A DNA stretch of 64,000 nt from assembly GCF_016901015.1 (NCBI RefSeq), contig NZ_JAFEUP010000008.1:1-64000 (forward strand), written 5' to 3'. Position numbers and translations under genes: made by a program. Origin of the DNA: Zestomonas insulae. Its GTDB lineage: Bacteria > Pseudomonadota > Gammaproteobacteria > Pseudomonadales > Pseudomonadaceae. Below the pieces are notes generated by a model, which saw only the letters and a list, made by a program, of their open reading frames with translations, ran no database searches and was not told the DNA's origin. Shown here piece after piece: positions 55,206 to 64,000 of the stretch; position 1 is the first letter of the stretch, and every line of letters begins with the position of its first letter.

Positions 55206-58200
55206 TTAGAAGGCCCAGCGCGCCTTGATCGACGCACCCTGGTTGAGGAAGTCGCTGCGCGACTCGGCGTCGTAGCGCAGGCTGACCTCGGTGCCATCGC
55301 TCAGCTCGTGGGTCAGACCCAGGCCAGCGCGACCCAGCCACGGGCTCGGATCGAGACCGCGAGTGGTGAAGGCCGCGCTCGGGCTGCCGGCGTAGGCCGA
55401 CGTGATCGACGATTGCTCATTGATCAGGTCGTAGCCGACCCCCAGGTTGGCGCTCAGCACGGTGTGCTCGCTCAGGCCGACGCTCAGCTTGCCGTCGGTG
55501 CTGAGGATCAGCTCTTCGGCATCGTTGCTGTCGACGTCGAGGTTCAGCGCACCCGCGCCGGTCTCGTGGTACGACTCCTCGCCGATCCAGGTGTAGTCGA
55601 CGCGGGCCGACGGCTGGAAGGTCAGGGTGTCGCTGAAGTCCAGGCTGTGCCCGATACCCAGGCCGGCATGCACGTTGGTGCTGGAGTAGTCGGCCTTGGC
55701 GGTGGCATCCGCGAACGGCATATGACGCTTGCCGTCGTTGTTGTTACGCCCGCCGTCGAGCTGGAAGTTCAGCTCGGTGTTCGGCGCCAGGTTGTAGCTG
55801 CCGTAGCCGATCAGCTGGAAGGTATCGACCTGCATGTCCTGCGGGGCGACCTGCGAGTCGCTGTCGACGTTGGTATTGGCATAGGCGAAGGCCACGCCCA
55901 GGCGAGTGCGCTCGTTGATCGCGGCGTCGCTACCGATGGCCAGACCATAGGTATTGGCGTCGAAGCCGCTCACCCCGTTGCGGTCGTCCTGGTCAGCCCA
56001 GGAACCGAACGGCTTGAGCCACAGGTGCTGATCGTCGAGCGCTGCGTCACCGGAAGACAGACCGCTGTTGCTGGCCTGGCGCGCCTGGACCACACGGTTG
56101 ATGCCCGACAGCGCGCTGTTGGTGGCGCTGTTGCTGGCGCCAACGATGGTCGGCAGGGTCTGAGTGACCGCGTCGTTGACCTGTTGCTCGGTTTGCAGGC
56201 CGACGAAGTGGCTGGCCAGCTCGCCTTCCGGATCATCGGCGAACACCTGATCGAGTACGCGCGCGGCGCCAGCGGCCGGGGTGTTGCCCAGGTTGCGGGT
56301 GATGGTCTCGACTTGCGGTAGCGCGGCGCTCAGGGTCAGGTCAACGGTGTTGCCGTCCTTGACCGCGCCGAAGTTGAACAGCAACGAGTTGTCGGTGACC
56401 GCGAAGGTGCCGTCGCTCTGCAGCGTGCCGGCACTGAGCACGTTCTGCAGGCGGTCGACGCTGAAGCGGTAGTCGGTTGGGCTGACGTTCACCCCGATTT
56501 GTGCGTTGCTGGCCAGGCTGGCAGTGCCGTCGACCACCAGCTTGCCGAAACTGTTGTCGCCGGTGACGCCGATGTTCAGCTTGCCGCCGGCCGCCTGGAA
56601 GTAGTTGCCATGGACAGTGCCGGTGACGCCCGAGGCCAGGTTGATGGTGCCTTGGTTGTGCAGACCGTTCGTGACGCTGATGCCGTCGAGCAGGTTGGGG
56701 TACTCCGAGTCGCCGTGGTCGATGTGCTGACCGGCGCCGAAGTTGAGGCTGGCGCCTTGTTCCACGGTGAAGCTGTTGACCGCGATGGCGTTCTCGTTGG
56801 CGAATCTGGCGCCGTTCTTCAGGTACAGATCCGAGCCTGCGGCCTGCACGTCGCCGACCAGGCGCGCATTGCCGAACAGGTTGATGTCGCCAAGGCTCGA
56901 GGTGTCCTCGCGGTTTTCCACGTAGATGGCGAAGTGGTTACTGGCGATGGTCCCGTAGTTGTCGAGGCCGCCGACCGTGGCATTGCTGGCCACGATAATC
57001 CCGCCTTCGCCGCCTACGATGGTCTTGCCGGCTTCGTTGATGATGTGCCCAAGGTTGGTATCAACCACCGCCGCGATGCCGAAGCTGCCACCGCTGATCA
57101 GGCCTTGGTTGCGCAGCGTGCCGTCGACGGTCGAGCCGTACAGGGTGATGCCCTCGTAACCGCCGGTGATGCTACCGCTGTTGCGGATATCGCCTTCGAC
57201 CAACGAGCCGGACAGGTTGATGCCATCCTCGCCGCCTTCGATGGTGCCGGCATTGTCCAGGTTGCCGCCGATACGGAAGTTGTCGAGCGTGATGCCGTAA
57301 CCTTGACCGCCGTCGATGCTGCCGTCGGCGGTGTTGACCAGGTTGCCGTCGATGCTGCCTTCGGCCCCCATCAGTGCCGCGGAGGGCTGCATGCCACCTT
57401 CGCTGCCGTCGAGCAGGCGGATGCTGCCGCTGTTGTTCAGGTCGCCGCCAAGGGTGCTGCCGAACAGCGCCAAGCCCCCGGCTTCGCTGCCTTCGATATG
57501 GCCGCTGTTGTTCAAGTCGCTGTCGATGGTGCTGCCGGCTACGTAGGCGCCAAACAGACCGCCCTCGATGCGGCCGGCATTATCCAGATCGCCGTCGAGC
57601 TGGTTGCCGGAGAACAGGGCCAGCCCAACCATGTTGCCGCTGATGATGCCACCGGTGGCATTGCGCAGGTCGCCGCCGATATGGCTGTTCTCGGCGTACA
57701 GAGCGGCGAAATCGCCGGTGATGCTGCCGGAGTTGAGCAGGTCTTCAGTGATGTACGCGGCATCCAGGACCACGCCTTCGCCGCCATCGATGATGCCGGC
57801 GTTTTCCAGGTTGCGGCCAATGCTCGCGCTGGCCACCACCAGACCATAGCCCCCGCCTTGGATGGTGCCGTCGGCGGTGTTGATCAGGTCGGAGCCGATG
57901 CCGGAGGGAGTGCCCTCGCCACTCTCGATGAGGAGGCCGATATGGTCACCTGCGATAGTGTTGCTGTTCTGCAGCTTGCCGCCGATGCTGGCGCCCTCCA
58001 GGACAATACCGACGCCTTCACCGCCGTCGATGGTGCCGCTGTTGAGCAGGTCGCCGACGATGCCGGCGGAGTTGCCTTCACCACCTTCGATGACCAGACC
58101 GTCTTCGCTGCCCTGGATGAGGCCGGCGTTTTCCAGGTTGCCGCCGATGGTGGATCCATAGAGATTGAGGCCATAGCCTTCGCTGCTGTTGATGCTGCCC

Positions 58201-58928
58201 TCGTCGGTATTGAGCAGGTCGCCGGTGGTGATGTTCACGTAGTCGAACCGGATACCGCCGGAGGTGCCTTCGATCAGGCCGCTGTTTTCCAGGTTGCCGC
58301 CGATGGTGGAGCTGACGAGCTGTAGGCCATAGTCGGAGGAGCCTTCACCGCCGTCGATCTGACGGATGCTGCCGCTATTGACCAGGTTCCCGACAATGTC
58401 GAGGTTGCTGCCGTAGATGGCCGTTGTGCCGCCTTCGATGTCACCGGCGTTGCTGAAGCTGCCGAGGCTGATTCGGTCAATGTCGGTCGCAAAGTAGACG
58501 CCGGAACTGCCGCCGGAGATCCGCCCGCCGTCCTGGTTGATCAGGCTCACACCGCTGCGCAGGTTGTCGCCTTCAATGGCGCTCAGGAGGATGCCGATGG
58601 AGAAGCCCTCGAGGCTGCCGGCATTGTCGATAGTGGTGAAATTATCGGTGGCTTCCACGGCAACCCAGCCGCCGCTCGCCACGGTCCCGGTTTGCACAGT
58701 CAGGCCGTCAGCGCAGACGAATTGGGTGCCGCTGAGGGGGCCGCTGATTGTCGCCTGGCACACCGGAACCGCCAGCGCGGAAGTTGAACCGGTCGCGGCC
58801 AGCAGGCTGACGGCGCTGGCCAGCAGCAGGCGCGCGCCGCTGCGCTTGCCGGCAGTCGAGGCGAGTTCGTCGACTACCACGAATGCGTTGCGCACGTGGC
58901 TCCAGATAATGCGAAAAGCCTTGTTCAT
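55206..58928 (-). CDS. Large repetitive autotransporter with ESPR signal
   Basis: A 1240-residue autotransporter. It begins with an extended signal peptide region (MNKAFRIIWSHVRNAFVVVD), a mark of large type V proteins, then a hydrophobic core (LLLASAVSLLAATGS). The passenger holds about 16 tandem units of roughly 30-35 residues with the theme GGNLENAGLI.GG-x-GI.L.GS, forming a beta-helix. The final beta-barrel (about 950-1240) contains LWLKPFGSW and ends IKARWAF. Some units carry asparagine-rich turns (DLLNSGTI, DLNNSGHI). ATG 58928 is chosen because AAGGAG lies nine bases upstream; a further ATG upstream would break the ESPR. Role in adhesion is plausible but not shown. Confidence 0.88.
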   Translation of the reverse strand: MNKAFRIIWSHVRNAFVVVDELASTAGKRSGARLLLASAVSLLAATGSTSALAVPVCQATISGPLSGTQFVCADGLTVQTGTVASGGWVAVEATDNFTTIDNAGSLEGFSIGILLSAIEGDNLRSGVSLINQDGGRISGGSSGVYFATDIDRISLGSFSNAGDIEGGTTAIYGSNLDIVGNLVNSGSIRQIDGGEGSSDYGLQLVSSTIGGNLENSGLIEGTSGGIRFDYVNITTGDLLNTDEGSINSSEGYGLNLYGSTIGGNLENAGLIQGSEDGLVIEGGEGNSAGIVGDLLNSGTIDGGEGVGIVLEGASIGGKLQNSNTIAGDHIGLLIESGEGTPSGIGSDLINTADGTIQGGGYGLVVASASIGRNLENAGIIDGGEGVVLDAAYITEDLLNSGSITGDFAALYAENSHIGGDLRNATGGIISGNMVGLALFSGNQLDGDLDNAGRIEGGLFGAYVAGSTIDSDLNNSGHIEGSEAGGLALFGSTLGGDLNNSGSIRLLDGSEGGMQPSAALMGAEGSIDGNLVNTADGSIDGGQGYGITLDNFRIGGNLDNAGTIEGGEDGINLSGSLVEGDIRNSGSITGGYEGITLYGSTVDGTLRNQGLISGGSFGIAAVVDTNLGHIINEAGKTIVGGEGGIIVASNATVGGLDNYGTIASNHFAIYVENREDTSSLGDINLFGNARLVGDVQAAGSDLYLKNGARFANENAIAVNSFTVEQGASLNFGAGQHIDHGDSEYPNLLDGISVTNGLHNQGTINLASGVTGTVHGNYFQAAGGKLNIGVTGDNSFGKLVVDGTASLASNAQIGVNVSPTDYRFSVDRLQNVLSAGTLQSDGTFAVTDNSLLFNFGAVKDGNTVDLTLSAALPQVETITRNLGNTPAAGAARVLDQVFADDPEGELASHFVGLQTEQQVNDAVTQTLPTIVGASNSATNSALSGINRVVQARQASNSGLSSGDAALDDQHLWLKPFGSWADQDDRNGVSGFDANTYGLAIGSDAAINERTRLGVAFAYANTNVDSDSQVAPQDMQVDTFQLIGYGSYNLAPNTELNFQLDGGRNNNDGKRHMPFADATAKADYSSTNVHAGLGIGHSLDFSDTLTFQPSARVDYTWIGEESYHETGAGALNLDVDSNDAEELILSTDGKLSVGLSEHTVLSANLGVGYDLINEQSSITSAYAGSPSAAFTTRGLDPSPWLGRAGLGLTHELSDGTEVSLRYDAESRSDFLNQGASIKARWAF
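57050..58650 (-). repeat. Tandem passenger repeats inside the autotransporter gene
   Basis: Within the 55206-58928 gene, units alternating 'LxNAGxIxGGExG' and 'DLLNSGxIxG' recur about every 90-105 bases. The repeats are diverged at the DNA level. Limits are approximate. Such tracts can gain or lose units. Confidence 0.6.
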
Positions 58929-59309
58929 ACTGCTCCTTGGGTGGCCTGGGGCCTTTTTCGAATGGAATGAACGGGTCAAACGGACACAGCGCTAGGCCGG
59001 CAGGGCCGGTGCGTACAGCGGTCAAGCAAGAAGGTCAGAGGTCGCGGCGGGCCTCCATGGAGGCGCAGGACGGGGTGCGAGCAGGGTCGCGGTGGGCAGG
59101 CGACCGTTGGCAAACGGCTGGCTGGCACAAAATCGGAAGGCGCATCAGGCTCTAGTCCGCAGTTTCGACAAGGCCGAAACGATTTTTGAGAGATTTTTGT
59201 AGCTATATGCTATCAGCGCGCGATAGCACCGGGCCAGCGTGCGTGGAGAAATACGGGGCTTCGCCGTACACTCGCGGCGCCTTTGGGGCGTGGAGTGAGG
59301 TGAGCAGAA
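58929..59309. other. 381-base intergenic region between autotransporter and piuC
   Basis: It holds the divergent promoters. It has an A+T-rich stretch (59171-59215). I saw no convincing Fur box, no gene and no strong hairpin. Confidence 0.5.
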
Positions 59310-59990
59310 ATGATGGTGCATATCCCCCGTGTGCTCAGCGCCGAGCAGGTCGCCGACTGCCGCCGCCTGTTGCTGCAAGCGCGCTGGAGCGACGGCAAGC
59401 AGACCGCCGGCTATCAGGCGGCGCGGGTGAAGAACAACCTGCAGCTGGCCGAAAGCGCGCCCGAGGCGCAGCAGGTCGGCCGGCTGATCCTCCAGGCGCT
59501 GGAGCGCACGCCGCTGTTTATCTCCGCCGCCTTGCCACTCAAGGTGCTGGCGCCGCAGTTCAACTGCTACCAGGGCGGGCAGGCCTACGGTTTCCATGTC
59601 GACAGCGCGGTGCGCGAGCGCAGCGATGGCCAGCGGGTGCGCACCGACCTTTCCGCCACCCTGTTCCTCACCGACCCCGCCGAGTACGACGGCGGCGAGC
59701 TGGTGATCGAGGACACTTACGGCAGCCACAGCGTCAAGCTGCCGGCCGGCGACCTGATCCTCTATCCGTCCAGCAGCCTGCACCAGGTCACCCCGGTGAC
59801 GCGCGGCGCGCGGATCAGTTCGTTCTTCTGGATGCAGAGCATGGTTCGCGACGAGGGACAGCGGCGCCTGCTGTTCGAGCTGGACAACAGCGTGCAGCAG
59901 CTCAGCCGGGAGCTCGGCGCCGGACATGCCAGTTGCGTGCGCCTCGGCGGCGTGTACCACAACCTGCTGCGCCGCTGGGTCGACGCCTGA
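59310..59990 (+). CDS. piuC: PiuC, Fe2+/2-oxoglutarate dioxygenase (PKHD-type hydroxylase)
   Basis: A 226-residue iron(II)/2-oxoglutarate-dependent hydroxylase. The double-stranded beta-helix ligands appear as YGFHVDSAV (His, Asp near 95-97) and SSLHQVTPVTRGAR (distal His near 156, Arg that binds 2-oxoglutarate). Start is ATG 59310 (MMVHIPRVLS, with another ATG directly after), in front of which GAGGTGAG sits. In P. aeruginosa PiuC is near the siderophore receptor PiuA; here no receptor is close. Substrate unknown. It converges with a GNAT gene. Confidence 0.92.
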   Translation: MMVHIPRVLSAEQVADCRRLLLQARWSDGKQTAGYQAARVKNNLQLAESAPEAQQVGRLILQALERTPLFISAALPLKVLAPQFNCYQGGQAYGFHVDSAVRERSDGQRVRTDLSATLFLTDPAEYDGGELVIEDTYGSHSVKLPAGDLILYPSSSLHQVTPVTRGARISSFFWMQSMVRDEGQRRLLFELDNSVQQLSRELGAGHASCVRLGGVYHNLLRRWVDA

Positions 59991-59991
59991 C

Positions 59992-60438
59992 TCAGCCGAA
60001 CAGCTGGCGGTACTGGATGAACCCGGAGCGCTGGGCGATGCGGTCGTAGAGCTGGCGGCCGCGCAGGTTGTCTTCCTGGGTCAGCCAGTGCACGCGGTTG
60101 GCGCCGGCGGCCTGGGCGGCGGCGTAGACGTGCTCGATCAGCGCGCGGCCGACCCCGCTGCCGCGCAGGGTTTCGTCGACGTAGAGGTCCTGCAGGTAGC
60201 AGTAGTCGCCGGTGGTCCAGCACGAGCGGTGGAAGATCCAGTGCACCAGGCCGACCGCGCGACCGTCCTGCCAGGCCAGCGCGGCGTGCATCGGCTCGCT
60301 CGGCTCGAGGAAGCGCTGCCAGGTCAGCGCGCTGGTCGCCTCGGGGATGCTGGTCTGATAGAAGCGCTGGTAGCCCTGCCACAGCGGCAGCCAGGCGGCG
60401 TGGTCGGCGGCGCTGAGCGGACGGATCTCGACGGGCAT
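59992..60438 (-). CDS. GNAT-family N-acetyltransferase
   Basis: A 148-residue acetyltransferase. The core holds YLQDLYVDETLRGSGVGRALIEHVY (about 82-106), where RGSGVGRA is the acetyl-CoA pyrophosphate loop, followed by RVHWLTQEDNLRGRQLYD. The substrate cannot be read. Start ATG 60438, with AGGAG seven bases upstream. Stop is one base from the piuC stop. It lies downstream of ansA on the same strand. Confidence 0.86.
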   Translation of the reverse strand: MPVEIRPLSAADHAAWLPLWQGYQRFYQTSIPEATSALTWQRFLEPSEPMHAALAWQDGRAVGLVHWIFHRSCWTTGDYCYLQDLYVDETLRGSGVGRALIEHVYAAAQAAGANRVHWLTQEDNLRGRQLYDRIAQRSGFIQYRQLFG

Positions 60439-60509
60439 GGCAGAACTCCTGGCAGCTGGGGCGGGGGCCGACGCGTGGCGTGACCTACCACTATAGGGCG
60501 CGCGACGGG

Positions 60510-61505
60510 CTAGTCGAGCAGCTCGCCGCACAGGTCGAGGGCGAACCAGTGTTCCACCTCGGCCTGGCACAGGCCGGCGCCGAGCAGGGCGAACAGCTTG
60601 GCCAGCGCCGCCTCGCGGGTCATCCCGCCGCCGCTGACCAGGCCGGTCTGCTGCAGGCGGCTGCCGGCGGCGTACACGCCGAATTCGACATGCCCCTGCG
60701 GGCACTGGCTGATCGCCGCCAGCACCACGCCGCGCGCATGGGCATCACTCAGCACGGCGAGCAGCTCGGCGTTGTCCGAAGGGCCGGTGCCACTGCCGTA
60801 GCACTCCAGCAGCAGCGCGGCGACACCGCTGTCGAGGAGCGCGCGCAGCTGCTCCGCGCCCAGTCCGGGGTACAGCGGCTGTACGGCGAGGCGTACCGCA
60901 TGGTGCGGCTGGCGATGGTCGAGGGTGGCCGGCAGCTGCTCGGCGCGCTGGCCGTGGCGCTGGCGCGGCAGCACGGTGAAGGCGTCGAACGCATCGCTGC
61001 GCAGCTTGCCGACCCGCGCGCCATGCAGCAGGCGACCGTCGAAGAACACCTGCACGCCGGGGCGCTGGCCGAGCTGCAGCATGCGCAGTGCGCCAAACAG
61101 GTTGGGCCAGGCATCGCCGCCGTCGACGCCGGCCGGCTGCATCGAGCCGGTGAGCAGCACCGGTTGCGGCAGGCCCAGCAGCAGGAAGCTCAGCGCCGCC
61201 GCGCTGTAGGCCAGGGTATCGGTGCCGTGCAGGACCAGCACGCTGTCGCAGTCGTCCTCGTCGAGGCCGGCGAGGATCGCCGCGCGCATCGCCAGCCAGT
61301 GACCCTGGGTCATGTTGGCGCTGTCGATCAGCGGCAGCAGCTCGCGAAAGCGCCACTCGGGCAACTGGTCGCCGTCCTCCTCAAGGGCCTGCTGGGCGCG
61401 CAGCCGCGCCTCGAAACCGGACGCCGGGGCGAGGCCGTCGGCGCTCATCTGCATGCCGATGGTGCCGCCGGTGTAGAGGATAAGGATGCGTTTGGCTGCG
61501 GACAT
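60510..61505 (-). CDS. ansA: Type I (cytoplasmic) L-asparaginase
   Basis: A 331-residue asparaginase converting asparagine to aspartate and ammonia. The two catalytic threonine motifs are YTGGTIG (11-17) and HGTDT (93-97). No signal peptide, so cytoplasmic. QPLYPGLGAEQL and CYGSGTGPSDN match the C-terminal domain. It is downstream of aspA on the same strand, separated by a terminator, so together they turn Asn into Asp and then fumarate. ATG 61505. Confidence 0.9.
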   Translation of the reverse strand: MSAAKRILILYTGGTIGMQMSADGLAPASGFEARLRAQQALEEDGDQLPEWRFRELLPLIDSANMTQGHWLAMRAAILAGLDEDDCDSVLVLHGTDTLAYSAAALSFLLLGLPQPVLLTGSMQPAGVDGGDAWPNLFGALRMLQLGQRPGVQVFFDGRLLHGARVGKLRSDAFDAFTVLPRQRHGQRAEQLPATLDHRQPHHAVRLAVQPLYPGLGAEQLRALLDSGVAALLLECYGSGTGPSDNAELLAVLSDAHARGVVLAAISQCPQGHVEFGVYAAGSRLQQTGLVSGGGMTREAALAKLFALLGAGLCQAEVEHWFALDLCGELLD

Positions 61506-61556
61506 GGGCGCTCCGGCGGTTGCGGGGGAATGCCTTCAGTCTATGTGTTCGCGGAT

Positions 61557-61583
61557 AAAAAAAGGGATGGCAAAGCCATCCCT
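61557..61583 (-). terminator. Terminator after aspA
   Basis: AGGGATGGC (61563-61571) pairs with GCCATCCCT (61575-61583) around AAA; on the minus strand it is followed by a run of seven T. A strong rho-independent terminator of aspA. Confidence 0.9.
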
Positions 61584-61628
61584 GGAAGGTGAGAGACGCA
61601 GGAAATCTCTCGGGGGTGAGAGCGGGTA

Positions 61629-63053
<1,425 letters not shown>

Positions 63054-63220
63054 GATGTCGATCATCTCTTGGAAATACGGCGAGCGCCGCGATGGGCCAC
63101 AGATTAGGGGCTATAGCCGTTCGTCGGCCAATGCCGTTGCTTGCTGGGTCATGCACGAACGGCATAATGTTGCTGTGACTTCGCGGGTTTGCCCGTCGTG
63201 CAGAATATTGGACATCATCC

Positions 63221-64000
63221 ATGAACCTGGAAACCAAATGGCTGGAGGACTTCGTCACCCTGGCCGCCACGCGCAGCTTCTCCCAGGCGGCCGCGCGCCG
63301 CTTCGTCACCCAGCCGGCGTTCAGTCGGCGCATCCGCAGCCTCGAGGCAGCGCTCGGCCTGACCCTGGTCAACCGCGCGCGCACCCCGGTGGAGCTGACC
63401 GAGGCCGGCCAGCTGTTCCTGGTCACCGCGCGCAGCCTGGTCGAGCAGCTCGGCGAGGTGGTGCGCCACCTGCACCATGTGGAGGGGCAGCAGGGCGAGG
63501 TGCTGCAGTTCGCCGCCGCCCACTCGCTGGCGCTGGGTTTCTTTCCGCAGTGGATCGCCCGGCTGCGCGGCGAGGGGCTGAATCTCGCCAGCCGCCTGGT
63601 GGCGACCAACGTCGGCGAGGCGGTGCATGCCCTGCGCGAGGGCGGCTGCGACCTGATCCTGGCCTTTTATGATCCGGACGCGGCGCTGCAGCTCGATCCG
63701 GAGATCTTTCCCTCGCTGCACCTGGGCAGCAGCGAGATGCTGCCGGTGTGCACGGTGGATGCGCAGGGCCAGCCGCTGTTCGACCTCGACAGCGGGCAGA
63801 GCGTGCCGCTGCTGGCCTACAGCGCCGGGGCGTTCCTCGGTCGTTCGGTGAATGCACTGCTGCGCCAGCGCGCACTGCGTGCGACCACGGTGTACGAGAC
63901 GGCGATGGCTGACAGCCTGAAGAGCATGGCGCTGCAGGGGCTCGGCGTGGCTTGGGTGCCGCGGCTGTCGGCGAGTGCCGAGCTGGCGCGTGGCGAGCTG
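63221..64000 (+). CDS. LysR-family transcriptional regulator (3' end outside window)
   Basis: At least 260 codons of a LysR regulator, divergent from aspA. The N-terminal HTH (about 5-63) has LEDFVTLAATRSFSQAAARR and VTQPAFSRRIRSLEAALG; the C-terminal ligand domain begins near 90. The frame runs past the window end without a stop. It corresponds to the PA5428-type gene and probably regulates aspA. ATG at 63221. Confidence 0.87.
   Translation, partial: MNLETKWLEDFVTLAATRSFSQAAARRFVTQPAFSRRIRSLEAALGLTLVNRARTPVELTEAGQLFLVTARSLVEQLGEVVRHLHHVEGQQGEVLQFAAAHSLALGFFPQWIARLRGEGLNLASRLVATNVGEAVHALREGGCDLILAFYDPDAALQLDPEIFPSLHLGSSEMLPVCTVDAQGQPLFDLDSGQSVPLLAYSAGAFLGRSVNALLRQRALRATTVYETAMADSLKSMALQGLGVAWVPRLSASAELARGEL

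Noticed and set aside
57050..58650. Repeat tract as a CRISPR array
   Set aside because: The repeats are diverged, in one coding frame and without constant spacers.
59160..59309. Fur box upstream of piuC
   Set aside because: No sequence close to the GATAATGATAATCATTATC pattern was seen.

Overview
The window is a G+C-rich bacterial chromosome segment from a Pseudomonas (gamma-proteobacterium). I base this on gene content and order: uvrD, a large PAS/GGDEF/EAL protein, zwf-hexR, pycR-pycA-pycB, aspA and its divergent LysR gene appear in the order I recall for P. aeruginosa PAO1 from about PA5443 down to PA5428. The mifR/mifS-like pair, DUF3301, pdxY, Kef antiporter, thioesterase, glutamine-synthetase-like, aminotransferase, GntR and CPA2 antiporter genes match PA5511-PA5529. 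This synteny is from memory, not a search. Species is not resolved. I saw no rRNA, tRNA or CRISPR array.

Layout. 1-1462 is accessory DNA: the end of an IS3-family element cut by the window edge, the C-terminal remnant of an open frame it abuts, a small HTH-like protein, three copies of a short direct repeat, and a SulP transporter that has lost its membrane domain in frame but keeps its start, stop and STAS domain. 1550-8065 holds envelope-lipid enzymes (cfa, cardiolipin synthase), a COG0523 GTPase, an anchored protein with RTX-like repeats and an alpha/beta hydrolase. 8137-12779 is a 2-oxoglutarate-type uptake unit: a KgtP-like permease with a near-consensus sigma-54 promoter, next to a MifR/MifS-like sigma-54 activator and sensor kinase. 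12808-28994 carries mostly core genes (DUF3301, pdxY, two CPA2 antiporters, thioesterase, polyamine-type glutamine synthetase and aminotransferase with GntR, SMI1/KNR4, YbaK, Tim44-like, PaiB, EamA, TetR, uvrD).

32203-38613 contains an orphan type VI secretion cassette, read right to left: hcp, vgrG, a large peptidoglycan-targeting effector (M23-like remnants, EF-hand, lambda-lysozyme-like muramidase end) and an overlapping signal-peptide protein that is the likely immunity protein. The muramidase end and immunity gene are visibly A+T-richer than the rest. 38789-45895 is central carbon metabolism: zwf and hexR diverging over a HexR-like palindrome, then pycR diverging from the pycA-pycB pyruvate carboxylase operon.

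46224-58928 is a surface and polyamine region: an autotransporter, a PotF-like binding protein with an acetylpolyamine amidohydrolase and an AraC regulator, then a second very repetitive ESPR-type autotransporter followed by a stand-alone phenylacetate-CoA-ligase-like enzyme coupled to a lipoprotein hydrolase. The right end has piuC, a GNAT acetyltransferase, type I asparaginase, aspartase (Asn to Asp to fumarate) and a LysR gene cut by the window end. Several REP-like palindromes (two families plus a long GTAGGATGGG element) lie between genes.

The most interesting items are the T6SS effector/immunity cassette, the internally deleted SulP, the anchored RTX-like protein, the sigma-54 control region between kgtP and mifR, the paired palindromes upstream of the aminotransferase, and the autotransporter/ligase/hydrolase run.
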